DNA from: Insulibacter thermoxylanivorax
Lineage (GTDB): Bacteria > Bacillota > Bacilli > Paenibacillales > DA-C8
Assembly (NCBI RefSeq): GCF_015472005.1
Contig: NZ_BMAQ01000006.1
Coordinates: 167,098 to 231,097, forward strand
DNA length: 64,000 nucleotides
Direction: 5' to 3'
Shown piece by piece: positions 41,701 through 50,402 of this stretch. The position numbers and the translations under genes were made by a program. Numbering within the stretch: the stretch's first letter is position 1; every line of letters starts with the position of its first letter. The notes beneath the pieces are model-generated. The model did not search any database, was not told the origin of the DNA, and saw nothing but the letters and a program-made list of their open reading frames with translations.

Positions 41701-44211
41701 CTACATCATCATATATGGATCCACGTCGACCGCCAGTTGAAGTTCGGGATCGCCGCCGCGTTCCGCTTCTTCCACCGCCAGCTTGACGATCGCCGGTGCG
41801 GAGGCGGAAGCAGCATCTCCACGATATTTTACCATGCACTGGAATCGATATCTATCTTTGATCCGCGGGATCGGAGATGTCACCGGTCCCAATACCGTCA
41901 ACTCGTTGTCCGCCGTCTGCTGCATGCGATAGACCGCCTGCTCATCCCATTGCCGCTTCCAGATCCTCTTGATCGCCTGCGCCACCGTCTCCCCGGCTTT
42001 CATCACCTTGGTCAGATCGGGGTGGCTGAGGGTGATGAGGATGAGCCGGCTGTAAGGCGGATAACCGAGGGCTCTTCGTTCCATCAGCTCGCGCTGTGTG
42101 AACATCTCATAATCATGCCGGCTTGCACTGACGATGCTGTAGTGTTCCGGCGCGTAGGTCTGTACGATGACCTCGCCGGGCAGATCATGCCTGCCGGCGC
42201 GGCCCGCCACCTGCGTCAAGAGCTGGAACGTCCGTTCCGCAGCGCGAAAATCCGGCAGCCGCAGGATGGAATCCGCGGCGATCACCCCGACCAGAGTCAC
42301 ATAGGGGAAATCCAGTCCCTTAGCAACCATCTGCGTGCCGAGCAGCACATCGGCCCGCCGCTCCCTGAACATCCGCAGCCATTTCTCATGGGAGCCCTTC
42401 TCCGTCGTCGTATCCACGTCCATGCGGATCACCCGGATCCCGGGATACAGCTTCACCAGCTCTTCTTCCACGCGCTGCGTACCCGTGCCGAAGAAACGGA
42501 TATGCGGACTTTCGCACTGGGGGCATTGCAATGCCTCCCGCTCCCCATATCCGCAGTAGTGGCAGCGCATCGTCCGCGTATAGCGGTGATAGGTCAGCGA
42601 GATATCGCAGTGCGGACACTGGCACACATGGCCGCAGGAGCGGCACATGACGAAGGTCGAATAACCGCGGCGATTGAGCAGCAGGATCGTCTGCTCGCCG
42701 CACCGCACCCGTTCCTCGATCGCTTCACGCAATCGGCGGCTGAACATCGAACGGTTGCCGCTGTGCAGCTCCTCCCGCATATCGACCAGCGTAACCGGCG
42801 GCAGCGGCCGCCCGGCGACTCGCTCTGTAAGCGCCAGTCGGATCAGTTCCGGCTCACCGCTCAGCGGCTCGATCGCCGCCCGCCAGGTCTCAAGCGACGG
42901 TGTCGCCGAGCCGAGGATCAGCGTCGCTCCGTGCTGCTCGACCCGCCACATGGCGATATCCCGGGCATGATACTTCGGACTTTCCTCTTGCTTGTAGCTT
43001 GTCTCATGTTCTTCATCGATGATGATCATGCCGATATTGCGAAAGGGTGCGAACACCGCTGATCTCGCGCCTACAACGACCTTGGCTTCCGCCGTCTGTA
43101 CTTTCCGCCATTCATCATAGCGTTCACCGTGGGATAAGCGGCTGTGCATGACGGCCACCAGGTCGCCGAATCTTCCCTTGAATCGCTCGACCATCTGCGG
43201 CGTCAGCGAGATCTCCGGCACCAGCACGATCGCCTCGCGGCCGAGCTCCAGGCAGCGTGCGATCGCTTGCAGATAGATTTCCGTCTTGCCGCTGCCCGTC
43301 ACGCCATGGAGCAGATAAGCATGCCGCTTGCCAGACTCAACCGCCTCACGGATCCTGCTGAACACCTGCTGCTGCGCCTCCGTCAGCGGCAGGGGCTTGC
43401 TCCGTTTGAATTGCCTGTCCTTATAAGGATCTCGGAGCACTTCCGCCGGCCGGATCGCGATCCATCCCTTCTCGGCCAGCGCCTTGATCGCTGAGGATGT
43501 CGTGTTGAGAACTGCCGCCAGCTCGGTCATAGGGATCGGTTCGGGATGTTCCAGCAGATAGCGGAGGACTTCCTGCTGTTTAACGGCTCTTGCCGACAGC
43601 TGCGTCAGGGCTTCCTCCAGCTTCTCCGGCGGTTCCGGCGGATACACGGTGAGGACCTTTTTGACTTGCAGGCGATCCTTGACGAGCTGCTGTTCGACGA
43701 TGAGTCCTTCGCGCACCAGGTGCTTGAGTTCGGATTCGGAGCGCGGGAACTGTTCCAACACGCGGTCCCGGGACACCGGTCCGTGCTCAGTGAGCCAAGC
43801 GAGGATGCTTTGCGCCCGATCGCTTAAGTCTCCTCGATCCTTCCCGACATCGGCAGAAGCACAAGCCAGCACGCGGTCGTATTTGGCCTTCAGCGCTGCG
43901 GGGAGCATCGCCGTCAAGGCGGTGATCTCCCGGCACAGATAGCGCTCGCTCATCCAGCGTCCCAGCCGCACCAATTCCTCGGTCAGCGGCGGCTGGATAT
44001 CGAGGATGTGATCGACAGCGCGCAGTCTGCTTCGTTCCATCTCAGTGGTATCCGACAAGGCGACGACGAATCCTTGAATGAGCCGAGAACCGAAGGGAAC
44101 AGCGACGCGGCTGCCGACTTCAATCCACTCGCGCATCCCCTCCGGCACCAGATAATCGAAGGGGCGGTCCGTCTGTTTGGCTGCTACGTCGACGATCACA
44201 CTGGCGATCAT
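41701..44211 (-). CDS. priA: Primosomal protein N' (replication restart helicase PriA)
   Basis: An 836-residue helicase that reloads the replisome at collapsed forks. An N-terminal DNA-binding domain starts ASVIVDVAAKQTDRPFDYLVPEG. The helicase core has GVTGSGKTEIYLQ (GSGKT 306-310), DEEHETSYKQEESPKYHARD and LGSATPSLET. The zinc-binding insertion is recognisable by paired cysteines (CRSCGHVCQCPHCD and CHYCGYG...CPQC). The ATG at 44211 overlaps the coaBC stop as ATGA. Confidence 0.98.
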   Translation of the reverse strand: MIASVIVDVAAKQTDRPFDYLVPEGMREWIEVGSRVAVPFGSRLIQGFVVALSDTTEMERSRLRAVDHILDIQPPLTEELVRLGRWMSERYLCREITALTAMLPAALKAKYDRVLACASADVGKDRGDLSDRAQSILAWLTEHGPVSRDRVLEQFPRSESELKHLVREGLIVEQQLVKDRLQVKKVLTVYPPEPPEKLEEALTQLSARAVKQQEVLRYLLEHPEPIPMTELAAVLNTTSSAIKALAEKGWIAIRPAEVLRDPYKDRQFKRSKPLPLTEAQQQVFSRIREAVESGKRHAYLLHGVTGSGKTEIYLQAIARCLELGREAIVLVPEISLTPQMVERFKGRFGDLVAVMHSRLSHGERYDEWRKVQTAEAKVVVGARSAVFAPFRNIGMIIIDEEHETSYKQEESPKYHARDIAMWRVEQHGATLILGSATPSLETWRAAIEPLSGEPELIRLALTERVAGRPLPPVTLVDMREELHSGNRSMFSRRLREAIEERVRCGEQTILLLNRRGYSTFVMCRSCGHVCQCPHCDISLTYHRYTRTMRCHYCGYGEREALQCPQCESPHIRFFGTGTQRVEEELVKLYPGIRVIRMDVDTTTEKGSHEKWLRMFRERRADVLLGTQMVAKGLDFPYVTLVGVIAADSILRLPDFRAAERTFQLLTQVAGRAGRHDLPGEVIVQTYAPEHYSIVSASRHDYEMFTQRELMERRALGYPPYSRLILITLSHPDLTKVMKAGETVAQAIKRIWKRQWDEQAVYRMQQTADNELTVLGPVTSPIPRIKDRYRFQCMVKYRGDAASASAPAIVKLAVEEAERGGDPELQLAVDVDPYMMM

Positions 44212-45422
44212 GGGGCGGCATTCCCCTTCGCGTTCATCCGCTCGGCGGCCAAACGCAGCAGCTCTCTGGCAGCCTCCAGCTTGGAACTGCGAGGAATCTT
44301 CTTAACGAGACCATTCTGATCGAAAATATACAGCTCATTGTGATCCGCACCGAAACCGATCCCCTGCTGCGAGACGTCATTCGCTGCGATCAGGTCGCAC
44401 CCTTTGCTGCGCACCTTCTTCATCGCATGTTCTTCCAGATGTTCCGTCTCCGCTGCGAAACCGATGACGAATTGGCCCTTCTTGCGGCGCCCGATCTCAG
44501 CCAGGATATCCTCTGTTTTCTCCAGTACCAGAGTCATCTGTTCTTCGGATTTTTTGATCTTCTGCGCAGACTGCGCAGCTGGACGATAGTCCGCTACAGC
44601 AGCGGCCTTGATGATGAGATCCTGGGCATCGAGCCGCTCCATCACCGCCTCATACATATCCCGTGTGGAGACGACGGGAACCAGCTTCACTCCCCGCGGC
44701 GCGGGCAGAGATACATTCGCGCTGACAAGGGTGACCTCAGCCCCCATCTCTTGTGCAGCTTGCGCGGCAGCATAACCCATCTTGCCCGAGGAATCATTGG
44801 TGATAAAGCGCACGGGATCGATCCGCTCCAGCGTGCCGCCGGCGGTGATGAGGACCTTACGCCCGGCCAGGGTTTGGTCCGGCGTCATAAGCCGCACGAT
44901 CTCCGCATAGATGTCTTCCGGTTCAGCCAATCTGCCGCGGCCGACATAGCCGCAGGCCAGCTGCCCAACCCCCGGTTCGATGAAGTGAACGCCGCGCTCC
45001 CTAAGCGTCTGCATATTGGCCTGCACCGCAGGATGTTCATACATGTGCACATTCATCGCCGGCGCGACCAGGATCGGCGCCGTGGTCGCCAAGAGCGTCG
45101 TGCTCAGCATATCATCTGCCAGACCGCAGGCCATCTTGGCGATGATGTTCGCCGTGGCAGGCGCTACGACGAAAAGGTCGGCCCTGTCTGCAAGATCGAT
45201 ATGCGCCACCACGGACGCATCCCGCTCCGCAAAGGTGTCCGTATGAACAGGCTGCCGGGACAGTGTCTGAAATGTCAACGGGGTGACGAACTTGGCGGCG
45301 GATTCGGTCATGATCACATGCACCTCAGCTCCGCTTTGCGCCAGCCTGCTGGTCAGCGCCGCCGCCTTGTAGACTGCGATCCCCCCGCTTACGCCCAGGA
45401 CGATTGTTTTGCCATTCAGCAC
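44208..45422 (-). CDS. coaBC: Bifunctional phosphopantothenoylcysteine decarboxylase/synthetase CoaBC
   Basis: A 404-residue bifunctional coenzyme A enzyme. The N-terminal flavoprotein CoaC domain has GVSGGIAVYKAAAL, the active-site His in VAHIDLADRAD and PAMNVHMYEHPAVQ. The C-terminal CoaB domain has ITAGGTLERIDPVRFITNDSSGKMG and AAVADYRP. The start is GTG at 45422 with GGAGG seven bases upstream; the reading frame extends eight codons further. It is separated from rpoZ by a hairpin with a T-run and overlaps priA by four bases. Confidence 0.97.
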   Translation of the reverse strand: MLNGKTIVLGVSGGIAVYKAAALTSRLAQSGAEVHVIMTESAAKFVTPLTFQTLSRQPVHTDTFAERDASVVAHIDLADRADLFVVAPATANIIAKMACGLADDMLSTTLLATTAPILVAPAMNVHMYEHPAVQANMQTLRERGVHFIEPGVGQLACGYVGRGRLAEPEDIYAEIVRLMTPDQTLAGRKVLITAGGTLERIDPVRFITNDSSGKMGYAAAQAAQEMGAEVTLVSANVSLPAPRGVKLVPVVSTRDMYEAVMERLDAQDLIIKAAAVADYRPAAQSAQKIKKSEEQMTLVLEKTEDILAEIGRRKKGQFVIGFAAETEHLEEHAMKKVRSKGCDLIAANDVSQQGIGFGADHNELYIFDQNGLVKKIPRSSKLEAARELLRLAAERMNAKGNAAP

Positions 45423-45449
45423 CTTGTTACCTCCGCTCCCTCTCATAGT

Positions 45450-45477
45450 AAAAAAACAACAACCGCAAGGGTTGTTG
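45450..45477 (-). terminator. Attenuator or terminator between rpoZ and coaBC
   Basis: Minus strand: CAACAACC and GGTTGTTG form an eight-pair stem, followed by a run rich in T (GTTTTTTT). It sits inside an otherwise continuous operon, so it probably reduces rather than ends expression of coaBC-priA and beyond. Confidence 0.75.
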
Positions 45478-45523
45478 GAAGCAAGCTTGTCCGTTCTCTA
45501 GACGGTCATGATATATGCTGCGT

Positions 45524-45739
45524 TCATTTGTTCTCTTTGGTCTCGTCGACGTTCTCGATCTTCACATGGCCATGATAGATCTCTTCAAGCGCTATGCCGA
45601 CGTACTTATGCGACTTCGGCTCCTCGAGGTAGGTCTTCGCCCCGTCCCGGAGTGCTCTCGCCCGTTTCGAAGCGCCTACGACCAGCGAATACTTGCTTTC
45701 AACCTTATTCATAATCTCGTCGATCGATGGATATAACAT
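45524..45739 (-). CDS. rpoZ: RNA polymerase omega subunit
   Basis: A 71-residue omega subunit, which helps assemble RNA polymerase around beta-prime. The N-terminus MLYPSIDEIMNKVESKYSLV and the KRARAL...GIALEEIYHG core are typical of Firmicutes. It starts two bases after the gmk stop, so the two are translationally coupled. The acidic-basic C-terminal tail after EEIYHGHV is variable in the family. Confidence 0.96.
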   Translation of the reverse strand: MLYPSIDEIMNKVESKYSLVVGASKRARALRDGAKTYLEEPKSHKYVGIALEEIYHGHVKIENVDETKENK

Positions 45740-45741
45740 GT

Positions 45742-46353
45742 CTACAACACCTCATTCAAGCTGGTAGTTAGCTGCGGAACGATGCGCTCTTTGCGGCAGT
45801 GTTCCGCCTCTATGATACTCATGATCCGCCTGCAAGCGCAGTCGATCTGATCATTCACAACGATATAATCATACTCTTCCATCAGTTTGATCTCGTCCCT
45901 CGCCACCTGCATCCGTCTGCGGATCACTTCATCATCGTCGGTTCCACGCCCCGCGATGCGCTTCTCCAGCTCAGCCAGCGACGGAGGAGCGAGGAAGATA
46001 AACACCGCATCCGGAAACTTCTGCTTGACCTTCATCGCACCTTGAACTTCGATCTCCAGGAAGACATCCTTCCCTTGATCCAGCTGCTCCTGGACAAATT
46101 TCGCCGGCGTGCCGTAATAGTTGCCGACGTACTCCGCCCACTCCAGCAGTTCATCCTGCTCGATCATGCGTTCGAATTCTTCCCTCGTCTTGAAGAAGTA
46201 GTTCACACCATCCACTTCCCCCGGGCGCGGGCTGCGAGTGGTAGCCGATACCGAATAGACGAGATCCGTTGTTTTCTGACGCAACGCTGCGCAGACCGTG
46301 CCTTTGCCAACGCCGGATGGTCCCGATAATACGATCAATAAACCTTTGTTCAT
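45742..46353 (-). CDS. gmk: Guanylate kinase
   Basis: A 203-residue kinase converting GMP to GDP. P-loop [10 protein letters not shown] is at residues 11-20. The GMP-binding region follows ([20 protein letters not shown], with [12 protein letters not shown]). The lid and [26 protein letters not shown] complete the fold. The start ATG at 46353 has only a weak ribosome site, perhaps because it is coupled to remA, which ends 24 bp upstream. Confidence 0.97.
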   Translation of the reverse strand: MNKGLLIVLSGPSGVGKGTVCAALRQKTTDLVYSVSATTRSPRPGEVDGVNYFFKTREEFERMIEQDELLEWAEYVGNYYGTPAKFVQEQLDQGKDVFLEIEVQGAMKVKQKFPDAVFIFLAPPSLAELEKRIAGRGTDDDEVIRRRMQVARDEIKLMEEYDYIVVNDQIDCACRRIMSIIEAEHCRKERIVPQLTTSLNEVL

Positions 46354-46377
46354 TCCGCTTCTAGTCCTCTCGTGAAT

Positions 46378-46638
46378 CTAATCCTCCGACTCGTCTTCCT
46401 TAGAAGTTAAACGATGGGCTACCGTCTCCGGCTGGACCGCGGACAAGATCACATGGTCGCTGTCCGTGATGATGACCGCTCTCGTTCGTCTGCCGTAAGT
46501 AGCATCGATCAGCATATGACGATCACGCGCTTCCTGGATGATTCGCTTGATCGGCGCAGACTCCGGACTTACGATCGAGATGATCCGGTTCGCCGATACG
46601 ATGTTGCCAAACCCGATGTTGATTAGCTTGATTGCCAT
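46378..46638 (-). CDS. remA: Extracellular matrix regulator RemA (DUF370)
   Basis: An 86-residue RemA family DNA-binding protein. In B. subtilis RemA activates biofilm matrix operons and osmoprotection genes by wrapping DNA in an octameric ring. The conserved start [20 protein letters not shown] and [16 protein letters not shown] are visible. The ATG at 46638 has CGGAGGGG upstream. It lies between yicC and gmk as in all Bacillales. Confidence 0.96.
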   Translation of the reverse strand: MAIKLINIGFGNIVSANRIISIVSPESAPIKRIIQEARDRHMLIDATYGRRTRAVIITDSDHVILSAVQPETVAHRLTSKEDESED

Positions 46639-46754
46639 CCAATTCCCCTCCGAATCTATGTGCTGGCCTGCTTCAGCAACCCATCCAGATGATGGTATTA
46701 CTATTGCCTGCTAATCCTTGCCACATACCCGTCAGTCCGCTTGCTGAGCATCGA

Positions 46755-47645
46755 TCACTCGATATTCTGCACCTGTTCCCGTATCTTCTCCAGTTCAGCT
46801 TTCAACTCTACGACTAGATTCGTGATCGCCGCATAGTTGGCCTTGGAGCCGATCGTATTCACTTCGCGGTTCATCTCTTGAATGAGAAAATCCAGCTTCC
46901 TGCCGACGGGTTCATCGGCATCCAGCAAGTCGTGGAATTGCTGACAATGGCTTGACAATCGCGCTAATTCCTCATCGATGTCCGAACGCTCGGCCATGAC
47001 GGCCACCTCCATCATAAAACGCTGATCGTCGAACCAAGTCGGATCTTCCAACAACTCCTGGATCCGCTGACGCATCTTCTGCCGCATATGCTCTACCGCT
47101 AAAGGGGCTTCTTGTCCTACTTGATCCATCAGCTTCTCCACCGTGCGGATCCTCGACACCAGATCTTCCCGCAGGTTCCGACCTTCCGCTTCGCGCATCG
47201 CAAGCAATTGCTGCATCGCTTCACGCAGACATTCCTCCAGCGACCCCCGCATCAGATCGGAATCTTCCAGCTCATCCTCTGCGGGCATAAGCACTTCCGG
47301 AACAGCGATGAGATCCCTCAGCCCGATCCGCTCCTCTTCCGGCAGATTCAGGCGCCTGCGAATCTCTTCTGCTGCTTGGTATAAGCTTTCCACGAGCGGC
47401 CAATTCACCGCGGCTTGCTGCCCGCTTGTCGGATCCCGTTCCACCGTGACGAAGATATCGATTCGCCCTCGTCTAACCAACTGCTGGGCGATCTTGCGCA
47501 GATGTTCTTCGTAGATCATCCACTCTCGCGGCATACGCACCACGACTTCATTGTATCGGTGGTTAACGGATTTGACATCGATCTGCAATCGATACCCAGA
47601 TATGGTTCTAACAGACAGTCCGTATCCAGTCATACTACGTAACAT
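46755..47645 (-). CDS. yicC: YicC/YloC family endoribonuclease
   Basis: A 296-residue YicC family protein. E. coli YicC is an endoribonuclease acting on small RNAs; the Bacillus role is less clear. MLRSMTGYGLS and DVKSVNHRYNEVVVRMPREW at the N-terminus are diagnostic, as is the C-terminal DFLIQEMNREVNTIGSKAN. The ATG at 47645 has a weak ribosome site, and MTGYG at 47633 is an alternative. It is the first gene of the long housekeeping operon, with a promoter at 47666-47694. Confidence 0.95.
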   Translation of the reverse strand: MLRSMTGYGLSVRTISGYRLQIDVKSVNHRYNEVVVRMPREWMIYEEHLRKIAQQLVRRGRIDIFVTVERDPTSGQQAAVNWPLVESLYQAAEEIRRRLNLPEEERIGLRDLIAVPEVLMPAEDELEDSDLMRGSLEECLREAMQQLLAMREAEGRNLREDLVSRIRTVEKLMDQVGQEAPLAVEHMRQKMRQRIQELLEDPTWFDDQRFMMEVAVMAERSDIDEELARLSSHCQQFHDLLDADEPVGRKLDFLIQEMNREVNTIGSKANYAAITNLVVELKAELEKIREQVQNIE

Positions 47646-47665
47646 TTTATCACATCCATTAACCT

Positions 47666-47694
47666 ATTTTAAGTCATTTTGCATACCGGGACAA
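47666..47694 (-). promoter_or_regulatory. Promoter of the yicC operon
   Basis: Minus strand: -35 TTGTCC at 47694-47689, 17 bp spacer, -10 TAAAAT at 47671-47666. The leader would be very short (about 15 bases), in keeping with the weak ribosome site. Confidence 0.6.
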
Positions 47695-47847
47695 GTTAAG
47701 ATCTTCATCTGCACCATAATCAATCACCCAGCTTTGCCAGGCATGAAACGTCGAACTATTCTTCTTGCAGGCGCAGAGAAGATACACCGCAGGAAGCATG
47801 AGAGGACTCTGCAGAAGCACAATTGAAACGGATTTCCAGACCACAGC

Positions 47848-47892
47848 AAAGGGGGTTCAACCGGACGGACTTCTTGTCCCGCGGCTGAACCC
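47848..47892 (-). terminator. Terminator of the YitJ-type gene
   Basis: Minus strand: GGGTTCAGCCG and CGGTTGAACCC pair (one wobble) with an inner GGAC/GTCC stem, followed by CCTTT. It lies 24 bp past the stop codon. Confidence 0.65.
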
Positions 47893-47915
47893 TTGTACCC
47901 TTGCTAAAGCCTGAA

Positions 47916-49877
47916 TTAAGATTGGTTCGGCGCATAGCGAGGCACCGCTTCCCATACATGCTCTACCAGCTGCACCGTCATCTCGTAGGCCAAGAACGGT
48001 GTCATCAGATAGATGCCCTTGAACCAGCGCATCGCTTCGTCCAGAAGTTCCTTGGCGATCGCCACGCCGGCCTTTCTGCCATCTTCTCCTTCCAGGCCGG
48101 CCATGCGAGCCCGCACATCGTCGGACAGCTTGATCCCCGGCACTTCGTTGTGCAGGAATTCCGCGTTGCGGCCGGATGCCAGAGGCATGATCCCGATAAA
48201 GATCGGAATCGGAATATGCTCCGTCATCTCGGCGATCTGCTGGAACAGAGCAGGATCGTAGACCGGCTGCGTCATGATGAAGTCCGCGCCGGCTTCCACC
48301 TTGCGTTCCAAGCGTTTGACCGCCTTGTCGAGATGCTTCACGTTCGGGTTAAAGGCTGCACCGACGACGAAGTTGGCGCGCTGTTTCAGCGGCTTGCCGG
48401 AGAAGGCGATGCCCTCGTTCAGCTGTTTGATCATGCGAATCATCTCAAAGGAAGTCAGATCATATACCGAACTTGATCCCGGCAAATCCCCGATCCGCGC
48501 CGGATCTCCCGTAACCGCCAGCACGTGGTCGATTCCGAGCGCATGAAGGCCCATCATATGCGACTGTGTGCCGATCAGATTGCGGTCGCGGCAAGCGATA
48601 TGAACTAGCGGCCGGATGCCGACGCGCTCATGCATCAGATGGCCGAGAGCCATGTTGTTCATGCGGGTGACGGCCAAGGAGTTGTCCGCCAGGGTGATCA
48701 TATCCGCCCCCGCATCGCGCAGCGCTTCTGCTCCGCGCATGAAGCGATCGATCGTCAGATCCCGCGGCGGGTCAAGCTCGACGATCACCGTATGGCGCTG
48801 CCGAACGAGCTCGACGATCGACGGCTCCCGCGGCGGCTGCTTAACGGCCTCGGCTGCCGATCCGGATGCCGGTGCCTCCGGTTCTTCACCCACGATAACC
48901 CGCCCTCGGGTCGGTCGATCGAGCGCTGCCGTCTCTGCCTTCGTTTCATCCGCGCCGCTTGCGCCCGGCTCACTTGCTCTCACACCTTGCCCGGCCAAGC
49001 TCTTCAGATCCCGTCCTTGCAGCGCCTGCGCCATGGCGGCGATATGCTCCGGTGTCGTGCCGCAGCAGCCGCCGATGATGCGCATGCCGCGCTCGGCAAA
49101 CATCACGGCGCATTCAGCGAAATAACCCGGCGTCGCGATGAATTCCACCCGGCCGTCGACGAGATCGGGGATCCCGGCGTTCGGGAACACGGACATCGGC
49201 ACAGGCTGCCGATCCCGCAGCTTATCCATCGCCCGCATGATGCCATAGGGACCGCTGCGGCAGTTGAAGCCGACGATGTCAGCACCGCTCTGAACGGCCT
49301 GATCAAAAGCTTCCTGCACGGTATACCCGTCCTGGGTCCGTCCCACATCTTCCATAGCGAATTGGGCGATCACCGGAAGATCACTGCTTATTCCGCGAAC
49401 AACGCTGAGTGCAAGCAGCATCTCTTCCAGATCGTAGAACGTCTCCAGGAGAATCGCATCGACGCCCTCTTCGATCAGCACGCGGATCTGCTGGTCAAAA
49501 TTCCGGCGCAGTTCCTCAACCGCAATATCGCTCCGCCTGCCGCCGCGAATCGATCCGACGGCACCCGCTATGTAGGCATCGTCACCCGCCGCCTGGCGGG
49601 CGATGCGCACCGCGGCGCGGTTGATATTCTCCACTTCATCTTCAAGTCCATACTTCGACAGCTTCTCGCGGTTCGCTGAGAAGGTATTCGTCTCGATCAG
49701 ACGCGCTCCCGCTTCGTAATAACGGCGGTGCACATCCGCGATCACTTCCGGCTTCGTCAGATTGATCTCCTCATAGGAGATTCCCACGGGAAATCCAAGC
49801 TGATATAGATAAGTGCCCATCGCACCGTCACCGATGATGACTCTCTCCCTGAGGGCGCTGCGCAAATCTTGTTTCAT
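47916..49877 (-). CDS. yitJ: Bifunctional homocysteine S-methyltransferase / methylenetetrahydrofolate reductase (YitJ type)
   Basis: About 653 residues with two fused activities of methionine and folate metabolism. The N-terminal homocysteine methyltransferase domain begins VIIGDGAMGTYLYQLGF; its zinc ligands are Cys in GFNCRSGPYG and the GGCCGTTPEH pair. A charged linker (about 300-345) joins it to the C-terminal MetF-like TIM barrel with VELDPPRDL and QPVYDPALFQQ. The start MKQDLR at 49877 has GGTGGGG suitably upstream; ATG at 49883 and TTG at 49892 are in frame. The upstream region has no S-box riboswitch, unlike B. subtilis yitJ. Confidence 0.94.
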   Translation of the reverse strand: MKQDLRSALRERVIIGDGAMGTYLYQLGFPVGISYEEINLTKPEVIADVHRRYYEAGARLIETNTFSANREKLSKYGLEDEVENINRAAVRIARQAAGDDAYIAGAVGSIRGGRRSDIAVEELRRNFDQQIRVLIEEGVDAILLETFYDLEEMLLALSVVRGISSDLPVIAQFAMEDVGRTQDGYTVQEAFDQAVQSGADIVGFNCRSGPYGIMRAMDKLRDRQPVPMSVFPNAGIPDLVDGRVEFIATPGYFAECAVMFAERGMRIIGGCCGTTPEHIAAMAQALQGRDLKSLAGQGVRASEPGASGADETKAETAALDRPTRGRVIVGEEPEAPASGSAAEAVKQPPREPSIVELVRQRHTVIVELDPPRDLTIDRFMRGAEALRDAGADMITLADNSLAVTRMNNMALGHLMHERVGIRPLVHIACRDRNLIGTQSHMMGLHALGIDHVLAVTGDPARIGDLPGSSSVYDLTSFEMIRMIKQLNEGIAFSGKPLKQRANFVVGAAFNPNVKHLDKAVKRLERKVEAGADFIMTQPVYDPALFQQIAEMTEHIPIPIFIGIMPLASGRNAEFLHNEVPGIKLSDDVRARMAGLEGEDGRKAGVAIAKELLDEAMRWFKGIYLMTPFLAYEMTVQLVEHVWEAVPRYAPNQS

Positions 49878-50058
49878 CTTCATCCCCACCAATATCTTAT
49901 CGGTAAATTTAATATTCTTAATGGTAACACAAAGCTCCAGGAAAAATAAGAGTATCTTACTCGGAATTTTGACTCTATCATGAACAATTCCTCATACTGG
50001 CTTACAATTCATAAGAATGCATAAGGACGCACCAGCGGTTGAGCACATCCTATGCATG

Positions 50059-50286
50059 TTATACGAAATTTCGTATAAACAGGTTCTGAACGGGGTGCCT
50101 CATTAGGGTTTTGACCGATTATTAGGACATAAACCTCTGCTCATGCACACTTTTCAGTTTTTGTACGAATTTTAGGACAAAATCCTTCATCGGTGCACTC
50201 TTTCTTAGGTTTTTATACGATTTTTAGATCAAAACCCTTAGTGAACACACCAACTCCCAAGAGTTTATCCTAGTTATAGGATAAAA
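50059..50286. repeat. Palindrome array B: five AT-rich palindromes at about 52 bp spacing
   Basis: Units at 50059-50078, 50109-50133, 50158-50182, 50210-50234 and 50264-50285. Centres are 50068.5, 50121, 50170, 50222 and 50274.5 (steps 52.5, 49, 52, 52.5). Unit 1 is the perfect palindrome TTATACGAAATTTCGTATAA. Unit 5 is TTTATCCTA-GTTA-TAGGATAAA. Units 2-4 join one half of each kind. Same family as array A. The flanking 49893-50058 and 50318-50402 carry no gene; the latter has short CTCGATCATCC direct repeats. Confidence 0.78.
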
Positions 50287-50290
50287 TTCA

Positions 50291-50317
50291 AATCCGCCAG
50301 ACTTATTCTGACGGATT
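50291..50317 (-). terminator. Terminator of the Ca2+ ATPase gene
   Basis: Minus strand: AATCCGTCAGA and TCTGGCGGATT (one wobble) with a five-base loop, followed by TGAATTTTA. It lies 86 bp past the stop codon. Confidence 0.6.
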
Positions 50318-50402
50318 CGATACAATCATCCTGTTTGAGATCTTCCCGCTCGATCATCCTGCCTGCTCGATCATCCCGCCGACGATCCTGCGGCTGCTGA
50401 TC

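Noticed and set aside
47700..47850. Possible small RNA between yicC and the YitJ-type gene
   Set aside because: Apart from the yicC promoter and the YitJ terminator there is no promoter-terminator pair or stable fold to support one.
49893..50058. S-box (SAM) riboswitch expected upstream of a yitJ-type gene
   Set aside because: No S-box core sequence or terminator pairing is visible, and the leader before the start codon is short and AT-rich.
50059..50286. CRISPR-like array (regular repeats with variable spacers)
   Set aside because: Repeats are degenerate, made of interchangeable half-sites, and the spacers (25-31 bp) share weak similarity. No cas genes are present. The same holds for 3243-3473 and 4611-4786.
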